A stretch of 64,000 nucleotides of DNA from Hofstenia miamia (lineage: Eukaryota > Xenacoelomorpha > Acoela), in NCBI GenBank assembly GCA_004352715.1, contig SCFE01000068.1, positions 1,085,164 through 1,149,163 on the forward strand. Direction: 5' to 3'. This document shows, piece after piece, positions 35,371 to 46,735 of the stretch (the first letter of the stretch is position 1; each line of letters starts with the position of its first letter). The notes under the pieces were generated by a model that was given only the letters and a program-made list of their open reading frames with translations, made no database searches and was not told the origin of the DNA. Made by a program: the position numbers and the translations under genes.

Positions 35371-36439
35371 TCAAAGCAAATTTATTGCTTAATGTATACA
35401 AAATTCTACAAACTAACACATGACAAAAGAAAAATAAAATATAAGCAAATAAATTACTACAAATTTTATATGTACAATATATAATAATATAATCAATGTT
35501 TGTGTGAATGTTTGTGTAGGTGCTCAATATTGGATGTATGTTTCGAATGCATGAAGTGTATTACCATCCCCTAATGTATATTGTTTTATTAGAAGAGACT
35601 GCTTTAATTTTTTTCTAAATTTTTTATAGTTTTTTTCTATTCGCGTTTCATAATCTAAATTATTCCACAATTTAATTGATATGTGATGAAAGCCATTAGA
35701 ATTTTTATCTAAACAGAAATTTTTGCGATCGCTCATTTAATTTAATATAGTCATTAAGGAAAAGGAGAGATGTTTGTAGAGATTTGAATTTAAATAAGAT
35801 AGATAGCATATGCAGATGAATTTGGTAGAACGGAGATAATATTTTATATTTATTACGATATACTGATGCTTCGTCATGCTTTTGTGCAAAGTTTAGAGTT
35901 TTTATACACCAATTAAATGTCTTTGATAGAAGCATACGATGTTTCGAATTTAGGTTAGTTAAAAGAAAAGAACAGTATTGAAAATGAGAAACAGAAAGCA
36001 TGTATCAGTTGTTTATGATAATTTTTTGATATTACTTTGCGTAAATGATAAAGATATCTAATGCCTGGAGTCATTTTTTGAATCTTATTGAGCAGAAATT
36101 TTTCAAATGTTAATTCATTATCTATCTCCACTCCTAAATAGCTGACTGAATCCCTTTGCTTTATTGGCTTATTATTTATCTTTAGTTCTATATCACTTAT
36201 TATATTTCTTTGTGCCTTCGGTGAAAAAATTATAAATTGAGTTTTTTCAATATTTAGTTTCAGTTGATTATTAGTAAAATAATTGTTTAATTTTTCTACA
36301 TCTGCTTGGAGGTTTTTTGTAGCATCAAAAGCATTTTTTGCGGTACTTACTAGGCATGTGTCGTCGGTATATTGGTAAATGTCGCTGTTTTTAACATGTT
36401 TTATTATATCATTTACAAAAATTGCAAATAAAATAGGGC
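35371..36439 (-). mobile_element. LINE copy 2 (uninterrupted paralogue of copy 1), cut by the gap
   Basis: Starting at its 3' end (35,371) the minus strand encodes a non-LTR reverse transcriptase C-terminal half. Near the gap it reads GPILFAIFVNDIIKHV and YQYTDDTCLVST (catalytic YTDD), then FFTNNQLKLNIEKTQFIIF, VSYLGVEIDNELTF and onward to SNGFHHISIKLWNN and the C-terminus near 35,524. At 35,959-35,962 it has a single TTAA where copy 1 carries the piggyBac element. The rest of the element is lost in the 1000-N gap. Confidence 0.85.
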
Positions 36440-37439
36440 NNNNNNNNNNNNNNNNNNNNNNNNNNNNNNNNNNNNNNNNNNNNNNNNNNNNNNNNNNNNN
36501 NNNNNNNNNNNNNNNNNNNNNNNNNNNNNNNNNNNNNNNNNNNNNNNNNNNNNNNNNNNNNNNNNNNNNNNNNNNNNNNNNNNNNNNNNNNNNNNNNNNN
36601 NNNNNNNNNNNNNNNNNNNNNNNNNNNNNNNNNNNNNNNNNNNNNNNNNNNNNNNNNNNNNNNNNNNNNNNNNNNNNNNNNNNNNNNNNNNNNNNNNNNN
36701 NNNNNNNNNNNNNNNNNNNNNNNNNNNNNNNNNNNNNNNNNNNNNNNNNNNNNNNNNNNNNNNNNNNNNNNNNNNNNNNNNNNNNNNNNNNNNNNNNNNN
36801 NNNNNNNNNNNNNNNNNNNNNNNNNNNNNNNNNNNNNNNNNNNNNNNNNNNNNNNNNNNNNNNNNNNNNNNNNNNNNNNNNNNNNNNNNNNNNNNNNNNN
36901 NNNNNNNNNNNNNNNNNNNNNNNNNNNNNNNNNNNNNNNNNNNNNNNNNNNNNNNNNNNNNNNNNNNNNNNNNNNNNNNNNNNNNNNNNNNNNNNNNNNN
37001 NNNNNNNNNNNNNNNNNNNNNNNNNNNNNNNNNNNNNNNNNNNNNNNNNNNNNNNNNNNNNNNNNNNNNNNNNNNNNNNNNNNNNNNNNNNNNNNNNNNN
37101 NNNNNNNNNNNNNNNNNNNNNNNNNNNNNNNNNNNNNNNNNNNNNNNNNNNNNNNNNNNNNNNNNNNNNNNNNNNNNNNNNNNNNNNNNNNNNNNNNNNN
37201 NNNNNNNNNNNNNNNNNNNNNNNNNNNNNNNNNNNNNNNNNNNNNNNNNNNNNNNNNNNNNNNNNNNNNNNNNNNNNNNNNNNNNNNNNNNNNNNNNNNN
37301 NNNNNNNNNNNNNNNNNNNNNNNNNNNNNNNNNNNNNNNNNNNNNNNNNNNNNNNNNNNNNNNNNNNNNNNNNNNNNNNNNNNNNNNNNNNNNNNNNNNN
37401 NNNNNNNNNNNNNNNNNNNNNNNNNNNNNNNNNNNNNNN
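36440..37439. other. Assembly gap, 1000 N
   Basis: Exactly 1000 N, hence a placeholder of unknown true size. It abuts LINE sequence on the left and a TA repeat on the right. Long frames running across it are artefacts. Confidence 0.99.
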
Positions 37440-37470
<31 letters not shown>

Positions 37471-37777
37471 TAAATTGAATGCCGTATGTTCTAATTTGAA
37501 TGCGATAAATATTAATTTGAATAGCTTATATTTTAATTAAATTACGTTATGTTTAAAATTAAATGCAGTAACTTTAAATTTAAATGCGTTAGTTTTTAAA
37601 TTGAATGGTAAGAGGTGTATGTATGTACATGGCATATAATTGAGAATTGTCATGTTTTCCATATAAAATTTATACTGTTTGTTTATTTTTTGGTATTATT
37701 TACTCATCTGAAGTCAATTCGAGTATAAAAATATATTAAATTACTTACTCTACATATGTGCAATGTGTTGGTGATAG

Positions 37778-38049
37778 TAAATTACAAAGGTTATTAAGTT
37801 TATGTAATTTGCCATCTGAATTTTCAAAACCTTGTTTAACTTGCAAATACTGGAATCTCGATATTGATGAGACAATCCCTTATTTATTACTACCTAAACA
37901 TGAAACCCTAGACAACTGTTATATAAAATGTATAATTTTGTGTATTTTTTTAAATTTTGACAGATGTAGTGTGGGAGGACAATGGACTTTCTGATCATCT
38001 TACGATGTTAGGAATGGCTCCAGAATTCAAGAAATATTTCAAGTTATGA
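37778..38049 (+). CDS. Last two exons of an unrecognised gene, joined by a 34-bp intron
   Basis: Exon A (from about 37,778, after GATAG, to 37,929) encodes LQRLLSLCNLPSEFSKPC, LTCKYWNLDIDETIPYLLL and PKHETLDNCYIK. Exon B (37,964-38,049) encodes VVWEDNGLSDHLTMLG then MAPEFKKYFKL and a TGA stop. The intron is GTATAATT to GACAG, 34 bp, phase 1 on both sides. The protein end is Cys-, Leu- and acid-rich and looks like conserved cytosolic protein, but I cannot name the family. No start codon in frame is present upstream of exon A, so earlier exons lie further left, probably within or beyond the gap. Confidence 0.6.
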
Positions 38050-38692
38050 AAAACTTTGTCATTTAAATACATGTTTTAATACAGACCATGACATATATTG
38101 TTAAAATTGTATTGTATTGTATCCAAAGTTGAAATTCCTACACACTACACAATGCGTTATGCACATAAATAGGAAAATTGGATTGATAAAGAAATTCTAT
38201 AGGAACGGAGCTGAGATCCAGAGTTAATGCTGGTATCTAAATTCCTCTTCTTCTATTAAAGTTGACAGGCTTTGCATTGTGGACTTTGCAAGATTTTCCC
38301 TCTTAACCAAGCTTACCTAAAACTTCATCTTAAGACTAAACTTTTGTCAATTTTAATATACTTCAAGTTTCTAGATCTCAGCTTTCTTAGCAAATTCTTT
38401 TTGACATATATTATTTCGGTTTTTTCAATTTTCTTAAATTTTCCAATCCTGCATATAATTCTCACTCTTCCTCTAATGTCTTGCTTCACCTCCCGTTAAT
38501 TTATAAAGCAACTTGTTCTTATAATCATTTCTATCGTATAATCCCTCTTGCAAACTTCATTATCTCAAGTCTAGAAATTGATCTTTGGCTTAGCCATTGC
38601 ATTTTTAAAAATCAACTCAACATTTCTTCTTTCTTTCATATATCAGTTTTGTCTTCAATATAAATGCGATTGCTTCCCTATGTGGATCTGNT

Positions 38693-38733
<41 letters not shown>

Positions 38734-40236
38734 TAATCAAATAGCAAGATCTATGTACAAGTCGAATTTTTTACGATTGTTTTATGCGTGCTTTGAAAAT
38801 TACCAAAAATCAACAAAATGTGTTAAAAAACTTTAAATTCATATATACTGTTAATCGTAAATATATGTAACATTTCAACGTTATTAAGTAGCATCTTTAA
38901 TTTCGCTATTTGACCAATGAAATAAGCCTTTAAAATTAATATTTCGTTCTTATGCAAATTGCTCAAATATTTGCAAGCAATCTATCTAATTTATAATTAC
39001 AAAATATTTTATAGCAGCGCTATAATCACGAATAAACTCTTAGTTGCATACAAAATTACTTTATAAAAATATAGTGTTGATTTTCGGTGCTTCTCGGACT
39101 CTATTGAATAGAGTCTAATATGTAGTTGCTTTATGACGTTGTTCTTGATAGCCTTGGAAGTATTTTACTCAAGTATATAATGTGCTTGCTGGGTGGCAAC
39201 CTAGCATGCGTTCAGTTTTTCACTTTAGATGTGGGACATCTTATTTTCTGCTTCAGGGATGTCGTTCGTTTGTGAGTGTTGGTGGAATGTGAAGTATATC
39301 GTTTTTATTTTCTCTACTATCTCAGACTTTTCAATGAGATAGTTTACGTGATTGGTCTTACTTCAATGATATTTGAAATCTAAGATTTCATTAGGTAGCA
39401 CACTATATTAAATTTTATTTGACATATATATTAGTATGGATTGCTAAAAAAATTTTTCGGATTTCGATTTGTTCTGCATGATCTACATAACTTTAGCGAC
39501 CTGCATTCATACTTCGTATTTCCTTTATAGAAGTTAAATTTATCAAACAAAACTTTTCACATTCTGGTACCTACATTTTGGATTTCCGCAAAAATTCAAA
39601 ACGATTTTCGTACCAAGCATATTGGGCCAATTTAAATGAAATTTTCAGATAAAATTTTGGTATTATTCAAAACTGAACATGACAAATAAAAATTTGAAAA
39701 ACTTTATTTACGACTCACCCTAATGTGTGTGCTAAGTTGAGCAATTGTATATTATACAATTATATTAATGTGATACTATTATATAAGAATTATAATTTCC
39801 CAATATAAAAACAATATTATTATGTTATTTTTAGTAATATAGATAATATAATACATTGTGTTATACATTATTATATTATAATATTAATAATTGATAATAG
39901 ATATGTATGGGTCATATAGTCATAGTTATGTGGCATCGCGACAGGGAATTTCAATGACTTTATACATAATGCAGAAATTAAAATTAGTATTATACATTAA
40001 ATTAATTTTTTAAAAATGTATTAGTAATTATGTTAAAAAGCATGATGTTGATGTACTTAAATTGGCTTTGAAAATCTCACAACTTTGTCCACACATGCAA
40101 CATATACTGAACTCACTTTACCCATACAATGTTGTTATTCAATCTGTTAAATAAAAATTATTTATTATTTGCCAAGATATATATAAATAAATTATTGAGT
40201 AATATATTTATATACAATTATGTTTTGCAAGCTATA

Positions 40237-40272
<36 letters not shown>

Positions 40273-40565
40273 TTTACTCAACAAAGTAAGTAAAAACGAA
40301 TAAATTGGAGTTGAAACCAACAATTATAATGAGAGATAACGTGTTTTCTGACTAAATGTACTCAAACATAGTAAACGAAAGTCGTAATAAATTTCTAGAA
40401 CTTTATGCAATTGACCTTTTCTTAATGTGATACTTCACGTAACATTTTACTTGAGAATGTACATTAGCTTATGGACTTTTGATATAACTTCAAAGGCAAA
40501 TCAAGATAACAGTGTGAATACAACCGCTTCTATAAATTTCTTACAAAGAAGCATAGAAGTTTCAA
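38050..40565. other. AT-rich intergenic sequence with TA microsatellites
   Basis: TA repeats lie at 38,698-38,729 (just after a single N at 38,691) and 40,240-40,268. No convincing exon is seen. Short hydrophobic frames at 38,272-38,663 look like chance AT-rich frames. Confidence 0.55.
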
Positions 40566-42683
40566 ATGAATCTTACTACACCAACAAGAATTCTATTGAT
40601 AATATTTATGATTGGAGGAATCTACTTTACGTGCATTTTGTTTTGGAAAGGGGAAACAATTTCGAAATGTGCATTTCAACATGATGGGTTGTTGATTCCA
40701 AAAGGTTGCCATTCTGAGTTTTTAAGTAATCCAGTTCTAAGAATGAATTGCTTACCTGCTTTTAGTAAATTCACACCCGACAATCTCCATTCCGCTGTTG
40801 TTTGTAGCTTTAAGTTTTTTAGTCTAAATTTTAAAAGACTTGAAGAAGAAATAAAAACTGACAGAGCAATTTTGTCATGGGATTACATCATTAGTCATTA
40901 TGAAATGATGTGTGCTCCTTTCCTATCTAGTTTTAGAATCATGTATAATCTGAAGAATTTAAACCTATCCCAACCACTCCAAATCGCCGCAAATGAAGTT
41001 CTACCATTACTAGACGAGTTTAATGTCATAAATCTAAACAGCACCGAGTTTTACTATGCATTAAATTATATATTGAAAAGTGAAAAAGATCTGTCTTCTT
41101 CAAAAAAAAATTATTTACTAAAACTTTTAGCTGACCAAAATAACAGTAAGGTTGAAAACAAAGAAGTCGTTGATTTTGGAAATCAGCGTATCACACTTAA
41201 AGCCAAATTTCTGGAAAACATCAGATTGTCAAAAAAGGAACTGGAGTTTCTTACATACAATAAATCTGATTTGTATGGATTATCTAAGAATATGTTAAAA
41301 CAAATGAGTGAAAATGCTAAGAAATTTAAAAACATTAGTAGCTCTCCTGAAGATGGACCTTGGTTGATAACTTTAGATACTGCTGAAATAGTGGAAATGC
41401 ACTCCAATATTAGCGCATTGCGAAAAAAAATTTACGAAAGACGTCATCAGGTTGGGTGTTCAAAGAGCTACAATAATTCATATTTGATTGAAGAATTACG
41501 GGGATTATATCAGCATTTCGCGGAACTAAGTGGATGTCAAAACATTGTAGAGTGCCAATTACCAAATTCAATGGCAAATAATCTCTCTGCAGTTGAAAAA
41601 TTTTTAGAAAGCCTTGTAAGCAGAGCAGTAATTAAGGCAAATGAAGAATATTCAGTCCTAAGAAGTTTTAGTAAGACCATTGGAATCCAAAATTTCCGAG
41701 CCTCCGACAAATTGTATGTTGAAAATTTATATAATTTGAAGCAATCGCAAGTTAATTACACAGAAATCTGGGAATACTTTCCAAAACAACATGTTCTTAA
41801 TGAGATTTTCAAATTCATTAAGAGGACATTTGGCATTAAAATGATAAGGGACTCCTCTAATTATGAAACTTATGCTGTTGGAGTGACACTATATAATGTT
41901 TTTGATGATGACAATGAATATTTGGGCTCAATATACTTTGACTTGATTGAAAGAATGGGCAAAGACAAAAGAGGATCGACTAGCAGTCTTTGAGATGCGA
42001 GAATATTTCAAGACGTTAATCCAATTCTTGTAATAGTTTTGAACTTTGACTCGGATAACACATTATCAATTTCAATGATGGCCACATTGCTCCATGAATT
42101 AGGACATGCCTTACAACGACTTCTCTCAAAACGTAAATCGAATGAGGTTCTCGAATTCCCAAGCATGTTTATGCAGCACTTTTCTTCAAACTTTGAAATT
42201 ATTAGAAGTTTCAGTTCACATTATGTTACTGGAGAATTAATACCAAGATCAAAGCTAGATCTTGTATATAAAAATCAAAAAGACTTCTTTGGAACATCAC
42301 TTCTGTTCCAAGTTTATCTCAGCATTATTGATCAAAATCTGTTTCTCAATATCAATACATCATGGTCTGATATAGTGTCATACGTAAGGAGACGATTCAA
42401 CATTCCTGATGAACTGGGTGACCCCACTTGTCGGTTTTACCACCTATTTAATATGAACTATGCTGGTAAATATTATAGTTATCTTTGGTCTGAAGCAATG
42501 GCATTAGAATTGCATGAATTCCTGCTTAGAGATGATGATTTATCATTTTATGAGAAAGCATTAAGGATTCGTAAATTGGTTTTTGAGTTAAAGAACGTAA
42601 CAAGTGGAGCAGAAGCTTTTAAATTAATCATTGGAAATAATTCACCTAATGAAAGCTACCTCTTAGAACATTATGGTATATAG
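40566..42683 (+). CDS. M3-family metallopeptidase (thimet/mitochondrial intermediate peptidase-like), intronless, one in-frame TGA
   Basis: A single frame of 705 codons (TOP/neurolysin/MIPEP are about 690-710) is interrupted only by TGA at codon 476 (41,991-41,993). The zinc motif HELGH is at codons 510-514 and the probable third ligand Glu is in VLEFPS (530). Other family signatures are EIWEYFPKQHVLNEIF, SSHYVTGELIP and YAGKYYSYLWSEAM. The spacing from HELGH to the Glu is about 9 residues shorter than in MIPEP or TOP. Residues 9-27 (ILLIIFMIGGIYFTCILFW) form a hydrophobic segment preceded by Arg, resembling a signal anchor, unusual for a family that is normally cytosolic or mitochondrial. 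There are no introns, unlike the other host genes, so a retrocopy is possible. AATAAA occurs at 42,795. Either a recent nonsense mutation or a base error explains the TGA. Confidence 0.85.
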
Positions 42684-42861
42684 CTTTTATATTATAACTC
42701 CGGCCTTCAATTTATTTTTTCTTTCTTTTAAACTTAAATCATTTATATATATATCATAGATTTATCATAGATTTATATATTAAATTATGTCATCAATAAA
42801 AGGGCAATTCCAATTACCAACATCATCACTAAAGAAATTGGAATGAATGTCTTCCCTGAGT

Positions 42862-43050
42862 GTTAGGGCAATTAGCTAAAAGTGGTCTGTCACATTTGAA
42901 AGCATGTCACGTGTAAACACCTGAGAAAATTAGCTATGTGAGTATCTCAAAGAAATCATCACATTATTAATTATCTCAGGTGGTTATATATGCAATGCTT
43001 CCAATGATACAGATCACTTTTAGCCAATCATCAAGTCTAACCATAGCATT
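42862..43050. repeat. Palindromic MITE, family copy B
   Basis: The halves pair around 42,955 (for example GCTAAAAGTGGTCTGTCACA against GATCACTTTTAGCC in reverse complement). It resembles copy A at 20,544-20,757 in the CTGTCACATTTG and TAATTATCTC(A/G)GGTGGTTA blocks but is more decayed. Confidence 0.7.
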
Positions 43051-43600
43051 ATATATAATACAGCAATAATAAGACACAATTTCATTGGTGCATGATTTTT
43101 AAATCTTGTGCATTGAAACTGACAATGAAATTTGCAATCTGTTTGTTATTGAAAAGGTATGCAATTGATATTTACATATCATTTCAATGTGAGACCAACT
43201 CCTTACATTTTGAAAACATTTACACTTAGTAGATAGAAGCATTACATGAAATACATTTCTTCTGCAAAATATTCCTATCATATGATTGCATATAGAGAGT
43301 GATTCCAAGTATTACCTTAATACATGGCGTAAAAATATTTTTAACCAATGCATTATGTTTCTTGGAAATATTTGCATAGCAAAGTAATGCGCATTGTAGT
43401 GTTGCTATTCTTCAAAGGAAATATTTGATAGCTTTTGTTAAAATTGTATTTCCCTAAATAGCTGCAGAATCTACAAATATATATATTTAGGGAAAGTACA
43501 GGACCACAATGCAGATTGCATACAGAAAGATCTAGAAGTGACAGAAGATGCAGGTCCATTTAATTCTATCATTAAAAATATTTATATGCCATGTATTAGG

Positions 43601-44574
43601 ATCCCTAGTAACACGAAGTTGTCTTTTGGACGTCCTTATGTTAACATTTATAGCCGTCCAAAAGACGTCAATATCTGTCCTCATAATGGACACAAAAACG
43701 ACGTGATTTGCTAATAAAGACAATGTTATTCATGATTTGCCACAAACTTTTTGTATGAAGTTATTTAATTGTGATATCTTTCACAGCATTTGATTTTTGT
43801 AACCATGCTTTTGAAATTTATTCACAATCACACTTCCTACTCATTTTGTTCACAAACACCATCATTATTATCATTTATAAAGATGTCTCTTATAATAGAA
43901 ATTTTGACACTTAAATATCACTTTTGTAAAGGTGCAAAATTTTTTATATATTTGCTTTTTCATTAATTTCACTAGTATGCTTCTATTCACTTTTTATTAA
44001 TATTTACATTTTAAGGTATTGTTGAAGTCAAAATATATATTTGCATAAATCATTCCAACCTGTGTAAAATATTTATGATTTAAATTAATGCATGTTTATC
44101 TTAAAAAATGGAATAATTCATTCAATCATAAATTTTCTATTCAATATTATATCACATTATAAAAAAAATGATTAAACTTTGTTTAGAAACGTTAATATTT
44201 TTAAGAAAAACAGCAAAGAAAAAAAAATTTTCAATGCTTCCAAGAGTGAAATTTGATGTGTCAAAAGTAAAGCTATTAAATTTTTCTTTATAAATGATAT
44301 TAGTGTAATAATTTGTAATTGAAACTACTAGATGTTTGATTGTGCTTAAATATTAAGAAGTTCAGTAATAACAAACATAGGTTGTAAATGTTATCATATC
44401 AGACTAAGTTACCTTACTTCATTTAAAAGGGTTTTGGAAAATCATGAATAATAATATTTATTCGCACATCATGTCGTTTTTGAGTCCATTATGAAGACAG
44501 ATTTTGAAGGTTTTTGGACGGCTATAAATGTTGACTTAAGGACGTCCAAAAGACAAGTTCGTGTTACTAGGGAT
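43601..44574. mobile_element. Non-autonomous inverted-repeat element with hairpins inside its arms
   Basis: The left arm starts ATCCCTAGTAACACGAA and runs to about 43,712. The right arm (about 44,462-44,574) is its reverse complement, ending TTCGTGTTACTAGGGAT. Each arm contains its own hairpin, since GTCTTTTGGACG pairs with CGTCCAAAAGAC about 45 bp away. The interior (about 750 bp) is AT-rich without a gene. The target duplication was not resolved. Confidence 0.8.
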
Positions 44575-44634
44575 AGCACTCAAAATCCAGTTTTTTGAAT
44601 CACACTTACGCATAAACAACGATTACGTAATAAT

Positions 44635-44898
44635 TATAAGCCAGTTACCCAAGCTCTTTTATGACTTTGTAACTATATATGTAATGACTATTCATGCAGA
44701 ATTTCAGAATTTTATTACGATCACAAGACTATCTACAGTGAGCGTAGCTCTGGCTACATCAAAACAACAATAAGCAATAAGTAATTACCTAAGTGCATTT
44801 ATGACTTTATGGATTTATACTAATATATAATGACTGCTCATGCATAATTTCATAATTTTGTTATGGGTACAAGACGATATACAGCTAGTGAAGCTCTG
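44635..44898 (+). repeat. Diverged tandem duplication of the piggyBac 5' region
   Basis: 44,635-44,755 and 44,775-44,898 share an order of words (ATAAG..A.TTACC.AAG, TTTATGACTTT, TAATGACT..TCATGCA.AATTTC, ACAAGAC.AT.TACAG, GC.GTAGCTCT / TGAAGCTCT). The second copy leads into the piggyBac start ATG at 44,863. Confidence 0.65.
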
Positions 44899-45967
44899 GA
44901 GCTTTTCCTCCAAATGTCAGATTCTGACAAAGGAGATACTCAAGAAGTGTTTTATGCGTCGGATGTTGAAGAAGCTGAAAATCTTTTTGAACCTTACAAT
45001 CAAGCAGATGAAGACTCCTCGAATACAGATGAAAGTGAATGTGAGGATAACGGTGTAGACCTAGCAACATCCAGGGATAAAAATGGTCATCAGTGGTATT
45101 TTGAAGCTCCTGCTCCACAGGGAAGAAGAGGTAATGCAAATGTTTTTCATGGAAATTCTGGTGCTAAGCGACCTGCATATAAAGAGAGCACTGCAGAAAC
45201 TTGGCAACTTTCTTTACAGAGAACATGTTGCAAAGATAGTTGACTACTCACAGAAGAAAGTCAATGCCTATCGTATGAATGTTCAGTTTACTGTAGATCA
45301 ACTGAAAGCACTGATTGGAATTTTCTATTATCGCAAAGGGTTTGATGCAAGAACTCCAATTGACGAGCTCTGATCTGACCAAGGCAATTCTTTTTATCGA
45401 TCAGTTATGTCTAAGAATTTATTCAAGGCATGGCTACGAGCTATTCGATTTGATGATTATGAAATACGAAATCAAAGGAAATTTGCTGACAGTTTTGCTG
45501 CAGTGCGAAAGCTATAGGAAGATTTCAATGCAAATTCGTCTATACATTATGAAACTTCAGCCCACCTTGTTTGTGGTGAAAATCTTGTTTCAATTAGATG
45601 TCGATCTCCACACCGTACATACAATCCACATAAGCCAGGCAAGTATGGCGAGATGTATCGCTGGTGTGCAGATGCTGAAAGAAGATTTTTCTTGAAGGGA
45701 AATCCCCTGACAAAAGCGCCAGTTGATAATGATGCTAAGAGAATTCACAAGGAAAATAACACTGTCACAAAATTGACTTTACATCTGGTATCACTATACT
45801 ATACTAGATTCGTGAGAATCCAGATTGTGGCAAACATTCGGAAGTTGTTGGAATTATTTGCGATAACTGTGCTGCATGACAAACTTTTCTGCATTTTGTA
45901 TTTCATGTATCAGACATTCTGTAAAAAATTTTCATATTTTTTAATCATTTTCATACAATATTACTAG
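44863..45967 (+). pseudogene. piggyBac transposase relic 3
   Basis: It starts MGTRRYTASEALELFLQMSD with a downstream acidic stretch (SSNTDESECED), typical of piggyBac N-termini. After a frameshift come QFTVDQLKALIGIFYY and later, in another frame, AHLVCGENLVSIRCRSPHRT and YNPHKPGKYGEMYRWCADAE. The first catalytic Asp position (DEQL in active proteins) is Gly here (CGENL). At least three frame changes and stops are present and the C-terminal half is missing after about 45,770. Confidence 0.75.
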
Positions 45968-45969
45968 GA

Positions 45970-46735
45970 AGTGACCCAGTCAAGAGAACTAAATGTGCAA
46001 AACTGTTAGGCATACAAATACAAGACAACCTAAAATGGGACAGCCATATAGATTACATAACAAAAAAGGCTGCAAAAAAACTACACTATCTTCGTCAATT
46101 AAAGAGAAGAAATGTTCCAAATAAAGATATAATCACCATGTATAAAGCTCTTATAAGGTCATCAATTGAATATGCTGCCTCATTATGGCACAACAGCATT
46201 ACACAAGAACCAAGAAAGCAATTACAAGCAATTCGAAAAAGAGCTCTAAAAATAGTGTTTAGAGATTATGAATATGATGAAGCAATGATAGCATCAAATT
46301 GTGTTTCATTACATGATCGACGGCAAATTTTATGTAATCGATTATGGCAACATATGCAAAAACCAACACACCCATTGAATAAGTTGATCCCAGATCAATT
46401 GTCATTCACAAAATATGAGCTAAGAAATAAATGTGAATGGAATTTAGTTTACAAAGGTAATAGACTAAAAGACAGCTTCATATTGTCTGAAATCATCAAA
46501 AGATATGAAAAATATTATGCACAATAAAATTGAATAAGAAGAGAAAAGACAGGATTATCTGTTTCTCTAAAATGTAATTAGCCTTATCCTCCTCTTTTAG
46601 AATTGCAGAGACGCTGTAATGTTCATTATTAATTGAGGTTAAATTTGTAAAGTTTAGTTGAATGCACTATTATTCAATCTAAGGATTGTAAATGCAAAAT
46701 AAATATTATTTTTATTTTTATTCTTTCTTACTTCT
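45970..46735 (+). mobile_element. 5'-truncated LINE end
   Basis: The + strand reads GSDPVKRTKCAKLLGIQIQD, NLKWDSHIDYITKKAAKKL, LIRSSIEYAASLWHNSITQ and LQAIRKRALKIVF, ending with a stop at 46,527. This is the C-terminal region of a CR1/jockey-type RT ORF and is open and well preserved. About 200 bp of 3' UTR with an A/T-rich tail follows, directly abutting the next LINE. Confidence 0.85.

Noticed and set aside
36379-37473. Long frames on both strands across 36.4-37.5 kb
   Set aside because: They consist almost entirely of the 1000-N gap and a TA repeat. The same applies to frames across 54.0-54.2 kb.
41991-41993. Selenocysteine or reassigned TGA codon in the M3 peptidase
   Set aside because: No SECIS-like hairpin was recognised, M3 enzymes are not selenoproteins, and the other host genes use TGG for Trp and show no in-frame TGA.
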